Below are positions 37,264-48,977 of a stretch of DNA of 64,000 bases, one piece after another (positions within the stretch are counted from its first letter, which is position 1; each line of letters begins with the position of its first letter). The notes beneath the pieces are model-generated. The model saw nothing but the letters and a program-made list of their open reading frames with translations. It was not told where the DNA came from and made no database searches. The DNA is taken from positions 1 to 64,000 of the forward strand of contig QXCR01000121.1 in assembly GCA_004380135.1 (NCBI GenBank). The letters run 5' to 3'. Both the position numbers and the translations under genes were made by a program. The stretch comes from Stemphylium vesicarium. Its lineage: Eukaryota > Ascomycota > Dothideomycetes > Pleosporales > Pleosporaceae.

Positions 37264-37615
37264 TCAAATCGCACGTAACGACTCCGCTTCCGACATACTT
37301 GAGCCGGATGAACGCCTAGGCGCAAGCTGGCAATCCGCCTCAGCGAGCGCGGCCTGCATTGAGAAGCCGAAAGTGGCAGCGAGGTATTGCGCATAGCGCA
37401 TGCGGTACGCCTGCGCAGGGTCCTCTTTCGGCTTGAGAAGCTCCTTCTTCTGTAATGAAAGACCTGCTGGAGAGATTAGACTGGAGGTTTTAGTTTGGTT
37501 GATCAAATATACCCGATGCGGGATGGAGAACTATTGAAGGCGTGGTGGTAGGCGACAAGGTGGGTGAAGATGAAGCTGACGAAGCAGCAGACGAGTTGAA
37601 TGGAAGAGCAGGCAT
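37264..37615 (-). CDS. Small uncharacterised protein, about 100 residues
   Basis: Two exons, 37615-37513 and 37463-37264, join across a 49-nt intron (GTATAT donor, TCTAATC branch point, CAGCAG acceptor) to give 100 residues. The N-terminal third is Ser/Thr/Pro-rich. The C-terminal part is helical and better ordered (KPKEDPAQAYRMRYAQYLAA followed by TFGFSMQAALAEADCQL). No signal peptide or membrane span is visible. An in-frame ATG at 37765 would add 50 residues. I do not recognise the family. The good splice signals and phase argue that it is a real gene. Confidence 0.6.
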
Positions 37616-40406
37616 GATGTCTGATTCTAAATTTGATAGACGAAAAAAGATGAATGTGGAGATGGTAGGTGCGGTGTGTGCTGTAGGCGGCGCTGATTCG
37701 GTAGTAGAAGAGGTAGTTCGTGGTTTGTATGAGGGTAGTTCTCTGGCGTCGATCCCGTCTTGCAATGAGTTTAGACTGAAACTCTGGATTGGTTATAGGG
37801 TTGCTGATGTTTTGCTGCTTCGAGAGAGGGCAGCAGACGATCGCTTTATACGTGGCTGAGGCAGGCAAAGACGGCGCCCGTCAGGGGATCGAATGACCTT
37901 GGGCCATCACGATCGGGCAGACTCACCGCACAATCAGAAACAGCACGAATCGCGCCGTCACGATAAGTTCCACACAAGAGGCACCGATGCATGCATCTCG
38001 ATCAGCCCCGAACCAATGCAACGTAATTGGAGGCAGATTGTTTCCTAGTACGATACGTGGTGCACGCCGGCTAAGCCATGCGCCATTTTCTTCCCTTGTT
38101 ACCCCTGGACCATCGTGTACCCGTAGTGCTTCCCCAGGTTTTTCATTCGTGCTTGCCTGTTTGAGCGGTGTGGTCAAAGTTGGGCACCAGGCTATTTTGA
38201 GAGGTATGCGCATTTTTTTCCCTGCCATAGCGGAGGCCTCAGCACTGTCAGCCCTGCAACGGGACTTCGGGTTGCGCAAAGGAACACACGATGCAACTTG
38301 TGTGACGCAGATAGTTCGACTCAATCACACATAGCGGTATCCCATGACTAACTTAGCCAGTATCGTTGCATGCGCCAACTGCGGAGCACTTCGCCACGTT
38401 CCGTAAAGACCAACAAGACGATTGTTCGAAAAAGATAAATGACACAAGCCAATATTCGCTATTCGGCTGAAAATGACGATGGACCAAGTACCCTTGTTGA
38501 TAGTGGAACGCCCGTGCGTCGTGTAAGACACCGGTTCTTACGCCACGACTGAGCCTTTGTGATCACGCATGCTCTTTCTACCTGTGTAGTCAATGGTCTC
38601 GCCAGCTCATACTACAGCTGCATACTGCTAGCGAGTCTATACACCAGCCAGCCCTTTGTCAAAACCACGTTGTTGGCGTAGGTCCTCTCAGACGTCTCGG
38701 TGCTCTTTCACGACTCCTGCATACTACTATGGGTCCATGCAAGAACAACGGGGAGACCTTTTCTAGACTACCAGGATCTGCAGCTAGACGTCTGCTTCTT
38801 GGGGCTGAACCGCAAAAAGCCGCAGCCAAGAAGTTCCACGGTAGAAGGCAGAAACACTGTAGAAGTCTCTGCAGTGTGCTTTACTGCATGCGCTCTTTCA
38901 TACCCACGTCACACAGACCCACCAGCCACCATCGAAACCGCAGCCAAAATTCACCATAATACCTTCTCCTCTTTGACATCAAAGTCCCAAGCATTGCTGT
39001 CGCGTGCCATGATGCCATTTCCCCAGACCATCGAGGTCCAGAAGCCCTCATTTACGTACGAGAAACCCACATGGAGCAGCGAAATAAACGTCACGACGAC
39101 GATTCGCCAGCATCTTCCAAACACGTTCCGTGCAGACGCCTGGAAGTCATGAGGGCCGCGACGATCGATGAGGGGCTACACGGTAAGCGGGCCACCCAGT
39201 GCGGGGCCGATGCGTTACAGTCGGATGGCTCGGCTCAAACCCGTCATATGTCTCCAGCCAGGAACGGCACAGACAAGATAGCTGCGGACGCAAGTGCCGC
39301 GGCAACGCCATTCACCTTCCTGTTTATTTTGGCACCAGTTCTTGGTATCATCATGGTAGATGTATGCCATTGACGGGGTTTCAGAGTTTCCCCCCTCCTG
39401 CATGGTGTCAGCGGAGAGCGGTTCCCAAGCTTGCAGTACTTTTGCTCACCTGCCAGGATTGGCATGCAGGAGACATGCACCTCGTTATCAAGCACGCACA
39501 CAGCCACTCGCTACATGCACCATATTTGCCTCAACTGCGTTCCAGCGGGCTAGGCCCATCGTGTCAGCACGGCATTTTCAACTTGTCGATTGCGCCCTGT
39601 GAGCTCGTGCCAGTGCGGCATTTCCTCAAACAAACACCAAAACTCACCACTGCCGCTGTGGAGCCCGTCGATCCGGTCCAGTCAACTCTAAAGTAACGTC
39701 AAACACTGGTAGTGCACAACGTGATCGCCGTCTTTTCGTGAGACTGAAAACGCGCAATTGGTATTGTGTTGATTGTTCACCGCTATCATGTAAGGTTATC
39801 TCTTGGTTATGCAGCCCCCCGGACAGTGTGTGGTTTTCGGGCTGTCGAAGTCGAAATCACATGCAAGTGTACCTGACGAGAACCTTCTTGTCGCGCGCTG
39901 AAAGGATTAGATCGAATAGACGGGGGTTTGATCTTGCCTAAGTTGGCCTCACGATCTGCGTGAAGATCACTATGCCCAGCACGACCATGCTACAGCATTT
40001 TGAAGCTTGTTTCGACCGCCTCGCGACATCCCCGAAGCCAGCACTATTTTGACTTTGATCCAGTAAATCGAAAAGACTGTAGATCACGATGTGTACAAAC
40101 AACCTAACCGCGGAGCAATATTGGGTAACCACCGATGAAAGCACACAGAGTTGTTGGGCAAAGTATCATTGCACACCAAGCCATCTCGCCAATGACCATA
40201 TCCCAGGCATCGGGCCTACGCCCCTACGACGCTTGATGCGGCATCGCGCGAGGCATTTACTAAAAAGAGACCAGCATTGCAACATACTCAACGATAGGCA
40301 GTAAAAGTCAAAAACGAAACATGAAACATGAACGATCAGCAAGACCAGCCGATCGCGCACTCAAACGCGCAAAAGCCAACCAGTGACGGCGAGCCGGGTG
40401 GGGTGC
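37616..40406. other. Long intergenic region, no supported gene
   Basis: About 2.8 kb. Open frames such as 38700-39152 and 39199-39696 (+) lack domains, signal peptides or splice support, and overlap other frames of similar length. I see no repeats or RNA genes. Confidence 0.45.
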
Positions 40407-41573
40407 TCAGAAGTCCACGTCAAAGAAGCTACCTGCACGACCAGAAGATCCACCCCGCGTCCGCCCATCATAGCCAGGCGGGTACAACTCACGGTAGTAA
40501 TCTGGTGGCTGTCTCCCATTCGCAGCACGACGAGGAGGAGCTTCAAGCCCAGCGTGCCCACGCCTTCCCCCAACAGCACCACCACCCCCTCGATGCCCCT
40601 GCGCAAGCTGCTGCCACTCTTCTGAATCCTGCCAAATCCTATCTTCAGGCACCCACTCAGCACGACAAAGCGGACACTCCTTCTTCTCCTCCGCACGCTG
40701 CATCAAAAACTCGCGTAGACACTCGCGCCCGATGAGGTGGCTACACCCGCGAACACCTACGATCTTGACACAGTAATGCCGGGCAGATGGCGGGTCTAGA
40801 CAGATCGGACACTCTGCGTTCGGGGCGCCGTCCGCTGTGTCTGGGGACACGGGCTGAGTGTGGCGCTGCATGAAGCCTGCCATGACGCGTGCGCTGTCGT
40901 ATGAAGGGCCAGCGCCGGCGTCGGAGGGGAAGGGTAAGGGTTCGTATTCATCTGTGAAGGCGCTGTTGGGTTGGAGGCCGTGTGAAGGGCCTGTGAAGCT
41001 CGGTCGACGGCGGTGGTGGCTGCGGAAAAGGGTCTCAGCTTGCCAGAAATCGTCCATGAAGGGGCCTGGTGCTTCGCTGGTTTGTCGACGGTGGCTACCT
41101 AGACGGTTACCTGGCTGCGATGTTGGGCCTCGACTGCCTGTTGAATGAGGCGAAGGGCCCATTGCCAGAGGTCCACTGCCCATACGTCCATCACACGTAG
41201 GCCCGCCCCTGAACAGAGGCCCAAAACCCAATCCGCCGAGCATACTTCCCCCATGCATGAAACTCCTAAACGTATCGGAGGGACTGTAACTTTCTTCATA
41301 CACATCACCGTTGCGATCGTTGTGCCAGGAGTAGAACCGTGTGGCTCCGCCCGTGGGCATCATACCCCGACCCATGAAACCGTGGAACTTGTCGTCGGCG
41401 AAGAAACCTTCGTCTTCTTCATCTTCATCTTCGTAGCTGTAACTGTCGGCGTAGTAGCCAGGTGCATATCGTGGTGTAGCTTGCGTCTCGCGCTCAAGGC
41501 GCCTAAGTCGGCGCGCAGCGGTGGCCGGGTTTTCGGAGAGTCCGAATGAGAACTGTGGGGGACGGTAGCTCAT
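40407..41573 (-). CDS. RING-finger protein, 388 residues
   Basis: This is a single-exon gene. The N-terminal ~250 residues are low-complexity and rich in Gly, Ser, Arg and acidic residues (SYEDEDEEDEGFFADD). A RING-type domain lies at about residues 255-305: CPICLD, YCVKIVGVRGCSHLIG, REC and CPLCRAEW. The C-terminal tail is Gly/Arg-rich and ends PPDYYRELYPPGY...FFDVDF. By family it may be an E3 ubiquitin ligase. The spacing CxHxIGxxCL matches the small RING protein at 12281. The antisense frame (40328-40735) is a shadow of this gene. Confidence 0.82.
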   Translation of the reverse strand: MSYRPPQFSFGLSENPATAARRLRRLERETQATPRYAPGYYADSYSYEDEDEEDEGFFADDKFHGFMGRGMMPTGGATRFYSWHNDRNGDVYEESYSPSDTFRSFMHGGSMLGGLGFGPLFRGGPTCDGRMGSGPLAMGPSPHSTGSRGPTSQPGNRLGSHRRQTSEAPGPFMDDFWQAETLFRSHHRRRPSFTGPSHGLQPNSAFTDEYEPLPFPSDAGAGPSYDSARVMAGFMQRHTQPVSPDTADGAPNAECPICLDPPSARHYCVKIVGVRGCSHLIGRECLREFLMQRAEEKKECPLCRAEWVPEDRIWQDSEEWQQLAQGHRGGGGAVGGRRGHAGLEAPPRRAANGRQPPDYYRELYPPGYDGRTRGGSSGRAGSFFDVDF

Positions 41574-42082
41574 TTTTCTGTTCTATCTTTCTTTTCTCTC
41601 GGAAGACAAGTGTTCTTTTGATGTCTGAAAGTGTTGGCGTAGCTTGAGTTAGAGAAATGTGCGCTTGTTGTGTGAATTGAGAGCGTGCTTTGGAATGGAA
41701 TGAAGGGGGATTTATGTAGGAAGAGGGGAAGTAGTTGTTGTATTGACACAGTGAGGTTGTGAATGTACGGTGGATATGTTATGAGATGAGGTGAAATAGC
41801 ATTGAGAGGTGGCTGTGGGTCAGTGGCAGACGATACGGATCTGCGCGTGACTTTCACTGCACGAGATCTGCTGACTAGGGGATGAATGAAAGCTGTTGAT
41901 GGCCATTATTCGTGATAAATTCGGGATCTAGAGTGGATACTGAAGATATCTTTGAGAGCTCCTGGTAGAGTTGTTATTAATGCTACACCACCTGTGTCAG
42001 TCGTGGAGTAGATTGCCATCCAAGCGGACTCGAAAGTTTTGGTGCTGCGCAACTATCAATGCCTTCTCCTTGGATAGAGCTA
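41574..42082. other. Promoter of the RING gene and 3' flank of the GH92 gene
   Basis: About 500 bases between two minus-strand genes. No further gene is seen. Confidence 0.45.
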
Positions 42083-44705
42083 CTAAACACCAACCACACC
42101 CTCAAACCCCATCTCAGGCATCGTCCATCGCCTATCTCCCGGGGCAGTCCCGTTCATAGCAGGACCCAAGCTCGGAGGAATGGCATCCGCACCCGTTCCC
42201 CATGCGCTTTCTGTCGGTCCCAGCGTGAGCTCCAGAACACCTCCCTCCAAGAAGAAGCTATGCTGAATCCAGTTACGTGCATGAGGAACACCATCTAAAG
42301 TCGCCGACTGGATATATATATTCTGGTAGCTCGGGTCGAAATTGACATTCTTAATCGTTGCCGTATTGCCCGTTTGCCCATTCTTGATGGAGATGGATTC
42401 AAAAAATGGAGGGATGATGAAATACACGTCTTGGCCTGCGTTAGGGAAGAGCCCCATCATAACAAAGGCTTGGAATGAGCCCATGGCGCCGCTATCGTCA
42501 TTGCCCGGGATGCCACCGACGGTGTCATTGAAGAGGGAGGGGATGTACTGGTGGGCGCGTTCGGCGGAGAGGGCGGGGCGGCCAGCGAAGTGATACAGGA
42601 AAACTGTGAGAAAAGCCTGTTCATCGCCAACGTATAGAATGCCCGATTCGTGAAGCCAATTCATACGCTCGGTAAAGCGGTCTACGCCGCCGAGGGTCTG
42701 GATCAGCGTTGCCATGTCGCCGGGAGCAAAGAATGTGTATAGCCAAACTGGGCCTTCGTATGTCTCTCTGCCGTCAGGGTTGAGGTAGCAGCCGGTGAAA
42801 TTGAGTAAGGGTGAACAGAAGATTGGGTCTTGCTCTCCCCATGTTCCATTCATATAGCGCGGCTGCAGGAAGCCTTCGAAGCCGGTGTCGACGCCGTTCA
42901 CGATACTACGTTGATCGGCTTTGAACATGTTCTTCCAGTTTGCAGAGCGCGACAGGTACTTTTGATAGTCTTCGGTATGGCCAAGTTCCCTGGCTAGCAG
43001 GGCGATAACGAAGTCGTTGTAGGCATACTCGACGGTACGAGAAATGGATCGGGTCTCTGTGCCTACACCCTCTACGTCGAGGTTCTGTGTGGGTATGTAG
43101 CCGAGGGTTTTCCAGGATACGAGCCCACCTCGACCTGAAGCATTAATGTCAGCGTTGTCTTAGAGTATAATGACCGTTGCACGGTATACCTTCGACATCC
43201 CAGTTTGGTGGCTCCACCTCAGCATCTTTCACGAGCGCCTCGTACGCCAAATCCCAGTCGATACCAGCACTAATATTCTTCAGATATGCGTCGGTGATCA
43301 CGATATCCGCGTTCGAGCCTCCTTGCGTGAAACCTTTACACAAGCTCATTCGGCAATCAGGAAGCCACCCTTCGTGGCGATAGATGTCTAGTAAGCTTCT
43401 GACCATAAGTGTCTGACTGTGTGGATCCAGCAAGGTGATCAAAGGATGAATCGACCTAAAACTATCCCAGATACAGTAGTAAGAATCGTAGTAAGGCTCG
43501 TCGGACTCCCAATAGGGGTTCTCGCCGGTGTAGTCTTGCGGGCTAATCATCGAGCGATAAACGCCGCTCCAGAAGGATGTGAGGAACATCTTGTCGACAC
43601 CTCCATCTTCGATCGTGATGACATCGAGCTTAGAGCGCCAGGCCGTCTCGGCAGCGGCCACAACTTCATCAAATTTGAATGAAGATATCTCGCGTTCCGC
43701 ATTGCCGCAAGCCTGGTCCTCGCTGATCAAGCTCATGCCTACCCTTGCAAGGATCTGGTTGTTCTGAGTGGGCTTCTCGAATTGTACCCATCCACCGGCT
43801 GGTCTATCGCTTGGAGTTTGTCGCTCATCGCCCGGCCTGAGATTCAGGGTCGATGTTCTCGATGTCGCTCGCGTATTGGACCAAACACCCGCGTCTTTGA
43901 CCGTTGCGCCATCAAAGTCAAGGCAGAAGAATGACGAATATGTGCCAATGCCAAATGACGGCGAAAACCGCCCGCTACCCGTTATGCGTCCAGTCTCCGG
44001 ATTTACAGTTATGTTCGCTTCGCTCCTCGTGTTAGGCAGATCCGCGAGTTCAACCAGAACGTGCGGACTCAGCGTTGTATTTGGCGTTGCGGGCGTGTCA
44101 GGAAATGTTATACGGTACAACGCGGTTCGATTCGTTACGGTCGTCTCGGTCCTGATGTTGTTGACCAACGTGATGTCGAAATACCCAGGCTTAGCGTGCA
44201 CGCTTCCCGGAATGCGGCTAACAGCACGCTGATATTTTGGGTATTGGCATGCATTGATATCATCGTTTGGGCATCCAGACTGTGCGAAGATCGGAAAGTT
44301 CCCAAGCGACGGCGATCCCCCGGTGCCCGAGTCGTGCATATGGCTAAATCCGTAGATTGGATCATCGTCGTATGACGAGAATCCTCCTTGATTCTCTCCT
44401 ATCACGTCTGGACCGGCTTTCGCCATTCCTTCAGAAATTCAGCATTTGTGACCTATGTTTAACCGTGTGTTGCTTACCAAACGGAAGTGTTGCGCCAGGG
44501 AAAACATGGCCTGCTCACGATCAGCTCACTGTGGCTAAATACCTTTAGAGAGAGACAAGCCTCCGTTGATTGTTCCAATGAGGGGATCGACGTATTGGAA
44601 TCCGGAACCCGCTTGCGGTTGGGAAGAGTTCTGCTGTGCGCCGGTGAGGGTTGCGAAAAGACATAGTAATGCCGCCGACGCATGCTTTACGGAAGGGACG
44701 TCCAT
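42083..44705 (-). CDS. Secreted GH92 alpha-1,2-mannosidase
   Basis: Four exons are proposed: 44705-44543, 44510-44478, 44428-43190 and 43134-42083, about 828 residues. A signal peptide (about residues 1-23, LLCLFATLTGA) is followed by the family start YVDPLIGTINGG, then VFPGATLPFGM, GFSHMHDSGTGGSPSLGNFP in the N-terminal beta-sandwich, and the catalytic (alpha/alpha)6 domain with YCIWDSFRSIHPL, EGWLPDCRM, GGSNADIVITDAYLK, the TFFAPGD segment and GNDDSGAMGSFQAF near the C-terminus. GH92 enzymes are Ca2+-dependent exo-mannosidases that trim N-glycans and fungal mannans. Exon 2 is only 33 nt. The first intron is 32 nt if the GTATTT donor is used, or 50 nt with a GC donor at 44560, which would restore the family's NGGHVFPG; the second reading gives 822 residues. 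The 49- and 55-nt later introns are normal. Confidence 0.93.
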
Positions 44706-46084
44706 CGTCACGTCGAACTAGAACGCTTCTTGGAACAACAACGCGGTACCGAACGAAATTGCCTCAGCTTTGTACCCGAGCCCTTCCCCGCGCATATTAT
44801 ATATTCTTTCCATTTCACGTCACTTGGCAGTGACGCGGTGCTGCACGGCCGTACCACTTGCCGCGAAAAAAGCGCATAAGTTTTCCCGTTTGATGTACCT
44901 TGTACATCATGCCCTAGGAAGGCAGCCACCTGACCCCTCGTGGTTGGTGTTGCGGTGGTATGTAACATTACTGCCGAGTGCGAGTAGTTGCGGGGTACAT
45001 GTCAACGACGGATCCATGTTCTGCTGATCATGAGCCGTAGCCTCCGATTGGCATCAAAGGCTGCAGACGGACTTCTTTTGCGCGAGATGATGCGGTCGGA
45101 CTTGTTGCGAGAGACCGCATATTAGCCTAGGGGATGACGTCGGCATATTGCATTGCGTGGGCGAGGGTGTGTGTAAAGCATGACACGGTGCCAACAGATG
45201 GCTGCTATATACCATAGAGGCAATTGTGAAGGTTTCATCGCTACGAGACTTTGAATGTAAGGAAAATTCGTAGAACGTATTGCAGCCCAAGGCTGTAATC
45301 GTGCTGTTGCTGCACATGGAAAAGCTCCTAGGCCATTTGTGGCATATGCACGGACCATGCGTCGCTGTACACCTTGGGAGGACAAAGCTGGACTATGGCA
45401 TCATGCCTCATCTCCAATCACGCGTTGCACAACGGACTGCCAAATATGCAGCACATGTATGACCCCTATCTCTGCCACGGGCGGTGGCTTGACCCAGTCG
45501 CATCCCCAACACGAAACCAAAACCAGCACCTGCTTGCCCTTGCTCCGACACGACAGCTTTCGACTTCAAGTAGGTGGCAAAATGATATGACATGCACTGC
45601 TACAATATGCACAGCCCCATGGGTCCCTGACAATCTGGATTCTCATGATAGAGATGACTTCTGGTTCAACACAAACCGCAGCAGTATCATCCGGTGTAAG
45701 TCGCCACTGCCCAGTTTCACCGGGCCAGGAACCTGCGGCTATACGGCACGTGGGCAGCCTCACAAGGCTGACCAGGTTAGCCGAATAATGTAAGGCCAGA
45801 AGTCACGCGGATAGTTAATAAGCCTTGCAAGATACAAAAGTGCAACTCCGCCAATCCTGGAAGCGAAACGGCTCGGTTAGCAACTCTGAAAGGGAATACC
45901 AAGCTTTGATTACGTTATGGCGCTCTATTCGATAAGCAGACGGTTCTTGGTATCCAAAACAGGGTCATCTCAGAAGATATCGCGACTCGGTGCCCAAAGG
46001 CATACAAAGCAAGCTTGTCGCCCTGATCCTGTGGGTAGATTGCAATGGAGTCCTTCCATATCTTCGACCCCCCATAAAGCCAAT
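44706..46084. other. Intergenic region, no supported gene
   Basis: About 1.4 kb between divergent genes. An in-frame ATG at 45917 could extend the next gene by 56 residues. Other open frames lack support. Confidence 0.45.
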
Positions 46085-47583
46085 ATGTCCCTCGAAGTGC
46101 CTACACTCGTCTTTCCAACCGCTGGGCCTGTGCTGCCTCCATCTCCAGAATCCACCGTTGAGCTATTGCCATCCGCAGGCGACCCACGCTTGCAAAGTGC
46201 TTACGCAGGTCTACGCTTGCTAAATGCCTCCCCGGACTTCCTCGATATGCATTGGTGGCTTTACTCTGCCCTCCAGAACGAGGAAACATATCCATACACA
46301 AATAATATTCCCGAATACTACACTGGTATGCACATGGGCGATGTACTAGAACCGATCGCTAGCACTCCGGCTGACGACCCTCAATCTCAATCGGAGTGGA
46401 TATTGGGCTGGGACATGTGGTGTCTATTGTGCTATTCCGGCACAGATGGTGAGGAGATGGAACGAAACTCGTTGACAGAATATCCATTCTGCGGCGAAGG
46501 AATGCTGAGTATAGAGCCTCTAGTGAGTTCTGCGGAGGAACGGGAATGGAATGGCCAGAGGAAGTGGGAGCTGAGAGTTCCAAACGAGACGTCTTATACA
46601 GACGCAGAAAGCATCATGGTATGTTTTAAAAGTACGAACCGCATGGGAAATAAATGTACTAACTTTGCATCCCACCTACACAGGCATGTGCGGTCGAGTT
46701 GATCTTGAATCCGGAAAAGATCCAGGTTCCAAGACAGATAAGCCAGCCATTCATGGTATCCCAATCATTGAGGGGGGGCGAGTCGGAGTATCCCGGAATC
46801 AGGATGCATTACACCGAGGAGTTTCCCTATGGTGTATACAGTGAGTTCCAGGAAGAGGAACAGCCTTCCTCGTACCAAACGACCTCGTCTTCGTCCGCGT
46901 ATTATTACTCGACTAGCAGCAGGTACTACGGGTACGGACCCTATTCGTCCTCAACGCAAGTATCAATGGCTACGTCTAGATCATCTCCCGATAACAGCGA
47001 TGACAGCGACCCGGCACTCAACTCCGGCACACAAGCCGCCTTGGGGGTATGCGTCACAGTGATAGCAGTAGCGCTTATTTGTCTCTGTCTTATGTGCAAC
47101 CGGAAGGCTCAAGAGAGAATGGCGATAAACGCCCCATCGGCAGATCGGCTACCTACACAAGAAGCCCGGCAGCAAGGAGCCACCGCAGAGCGTCAGTACG
47201 TCCAAAGACTATACCCGGAAACAGCGACCGGTACGCACAGATGGAATGGATCAACAGAATCACGGCAAGTGACGCCAGAAAGACAGCCAAGCACTCCCCT
47301 AAGAGTCCAAGCTGCAGCGGAAGAAGGATCAGGCGAAGTACCGCCTGCATACCACGAGGTGGTGACGAACCGGGAGCGCATGTTCATAGAACAGAGAATG
47401 CACAGAGTAGAAAGTGCTCCCCGTGGATGGCCACCAACTTATCTCGACGCCCAGAATGTTGCTGCGCCCGAGAGTCACCCCACTACTTCCCCGACCTCCA
47501 TATCGTGTCCTAGGACCGCTACGACGACCCCGTCACGTCGCTCAGTACCGTATCCAGCCCTTCCGTCGTCGCCCCAGTCATAG
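46085..47583 (+). CDS. Uncharacterised single-pass membrane protein
   Basis: Exons are 46085-46618 and 46684-47583, about 477 residues; the 65-nt intron has GTATGT, a CTAAC branch and a CACAG acceptor, in phase. No signal peptide is obvious at either candidate start (45917 or 46085). The N-terminal domain of about 200 residues (DFLDMHWWLYSALQNEETY and WILGWDMWCLLCYSGTDGEE) is unfamiliar. It is followed by a Ser/Tyr/Thr-rich stalk, one transmembrane helix (AALGVCVTVIAVALICLCLM) and a cytosolic tail with a PPAYHEV motif resembling PPxY ligands of WW-domain ubiquitin ligases. The C-terminus is uncertain: a possible 56-nt intron (47458-47513, weak GTTGCT donor) would switch to a frame ending at 47591 with a natural-looking tail (DRYDDPVTSLSTVSSPS). 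Function is unknown; the layout is that of fungal surface sensors or receptors. Confidence 0.7.
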
Positions 47584-47591
47584 TTCAATGA

Positions 47592-48383
47592 GAAGGACAA
47601 GCATTCAACATGATGAGCCAAGCACATGTCGACAAGAAGCAGCTTCTACGCCGGTGATGGTACCACCAATCAGCCCCTCCCCGCCAAGTAACGAGGCTCA
47701 ACTCCGACCAACAGCGGCGATGAGCGGAACTCTCCATTCCACCGCACCACGTCTGCCCCGATGCGGCGACGTAAGGAATCCAGACAACTTGTACAGTGTC
47801 TGGACAAACGCCTCCCAGGGCTATTTTGGCACTTGGGTCTGTGGCTGATTGGTGGGCTGGGCAGCTGCATGCATCGTAAACGGTGAAAGCAGATGGTAGT
47901 TTGCAGCGCGCGATCGGTGTATGCGTTGGTATGCAGTGTTCAGCCTTGCGGGTGAGACGGATGGGTGGGGAGGTGGGACTTGACGAGGTGGAGGATGGAT
48001 TAGATGGGGTTGTTCGTATTTATGCTACTTTTTTGTAAATTCTGTTGATATATACTTGCAATTCCGTTTTCATTCTTGCTTTCGCACTGGGAAGTGTGTG
48101 TGACAGACCCCTCACTCATTGACCAATCTGGCATATTGCCAATCTCACATATGCCTCGCCATCATACCTGAAGCACAAAAGACACGACAGCCAACTCCAA
48201 CTATCTGCCGTCTTCGTCATCGTCGTCGTCGCTATTGTTGTTGGTACTCAACCCCAAACTTCCAACCCACGCTCCGAAATTACGCATCTCCGCTTCTACT
48301 CCACGGCCATCACACACACACACACCTTCCAATAAACCCATCCAACCGTCTCACCACCACCACACACAAACCCCCAACGCAGA
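47592..48383. other. Intergenic region, no supported gene
   Basis: About 800 bases. It is CA- and CT-rich toward its end, probably the promoter and leader of the next small gene. Confidence 0.45.
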
Positions 48384-48749
48384 ATGCCATCACCCCACCC
48401 CCGCCCCGGATCCTCTTCCACCCAACTCCCCTCGGCAGAATCCATACGCACAGCCATAGCCGTCAGTCTCGTAATCAGCATCCTCGGCTTCTTCGTGCTG
48501 GCCCACGTCCTGTACCAGCGGCGATTACGGCGGGGCGTGAAAGCTGGGGCGCTGGTATTGGATAGTGGAGCCACGAGGAAGACGATGATAGGAGGGAGAA
48601 GTGGGAGTGCAAGGGAAAGAGGGGGGAGAGATGGATATGGATGTAGTGGTGGGGATGAGGAAAAGGGGTTGGAAGGGATGGAAGTAGGTATTTTGCAGGA
48701 GCCGCTGCCGGTGTATACGAGGGACGTGGTTGTGGTGGAAGCAGGATAA
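48384..48749 (+). CDS. Small single-pass membrane protein, 121 residues
   Basis: This is a single-exon gene. After a short polar N-terminus there is one transmembrane segment (about residues 22-44, AIAVSLVISILGFFVLAHVL) followed immediately by basic residues (YQRRLRRGVK), so the C-terminal 75 residues should be cytosolic. The tail is Gly/Ser-rich, with the short motif QEPLPVYTRD close to the C-terminus, which resembles the PPxYT endings common in fungal small membrane proteins. No homologue with known function is recognised. It lies on the plus strand between the 46085 gene and the minus-strand pICln gene. Confidence 0.65.
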   Translation: MPSPHPRPGSSSTQLPSAESIRTAIAVSLVISILGFFVLAHVLYQRRLRRGVKAGALVLDSGATRKTMIGGRSGSARERGGRDGYGCSGGDEEKGLEGMEVGILQEPLPVYTRDVVVVEAG

Positions 48750-48977
48750 AAGGGTTGGACGGTGCTGCTATCTTGGTGGACAGGTAAAGGTTACTATTTA
48801 ATTTTGTCAGAGTGCGTATTCCAAGGCAGAGGAAGCAGGGAATGTATACATACAATTCATTTACTATCTGCGCCAACCCAACGCAAGCTGAGCTGGCCTA
48901 ATATGGGGGGTATCATCCGGACATTCCAACGTTCAAAGTCCCAATATATCGACTCCTTATTCGTCTTTCCACTCCGC

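Noticed and set aside
38700..39152. 150-codon plus-strand frame
   Set aside because: No domain or signal peptide; several overlapping frames of similar length suggest chance.
40328..40735. 135-codon plus-strand frame rich in His, Gln and Ala
   Set aside because: It is antisense to the RING gene and explained as a shadow of its GC-rich coding sequence.
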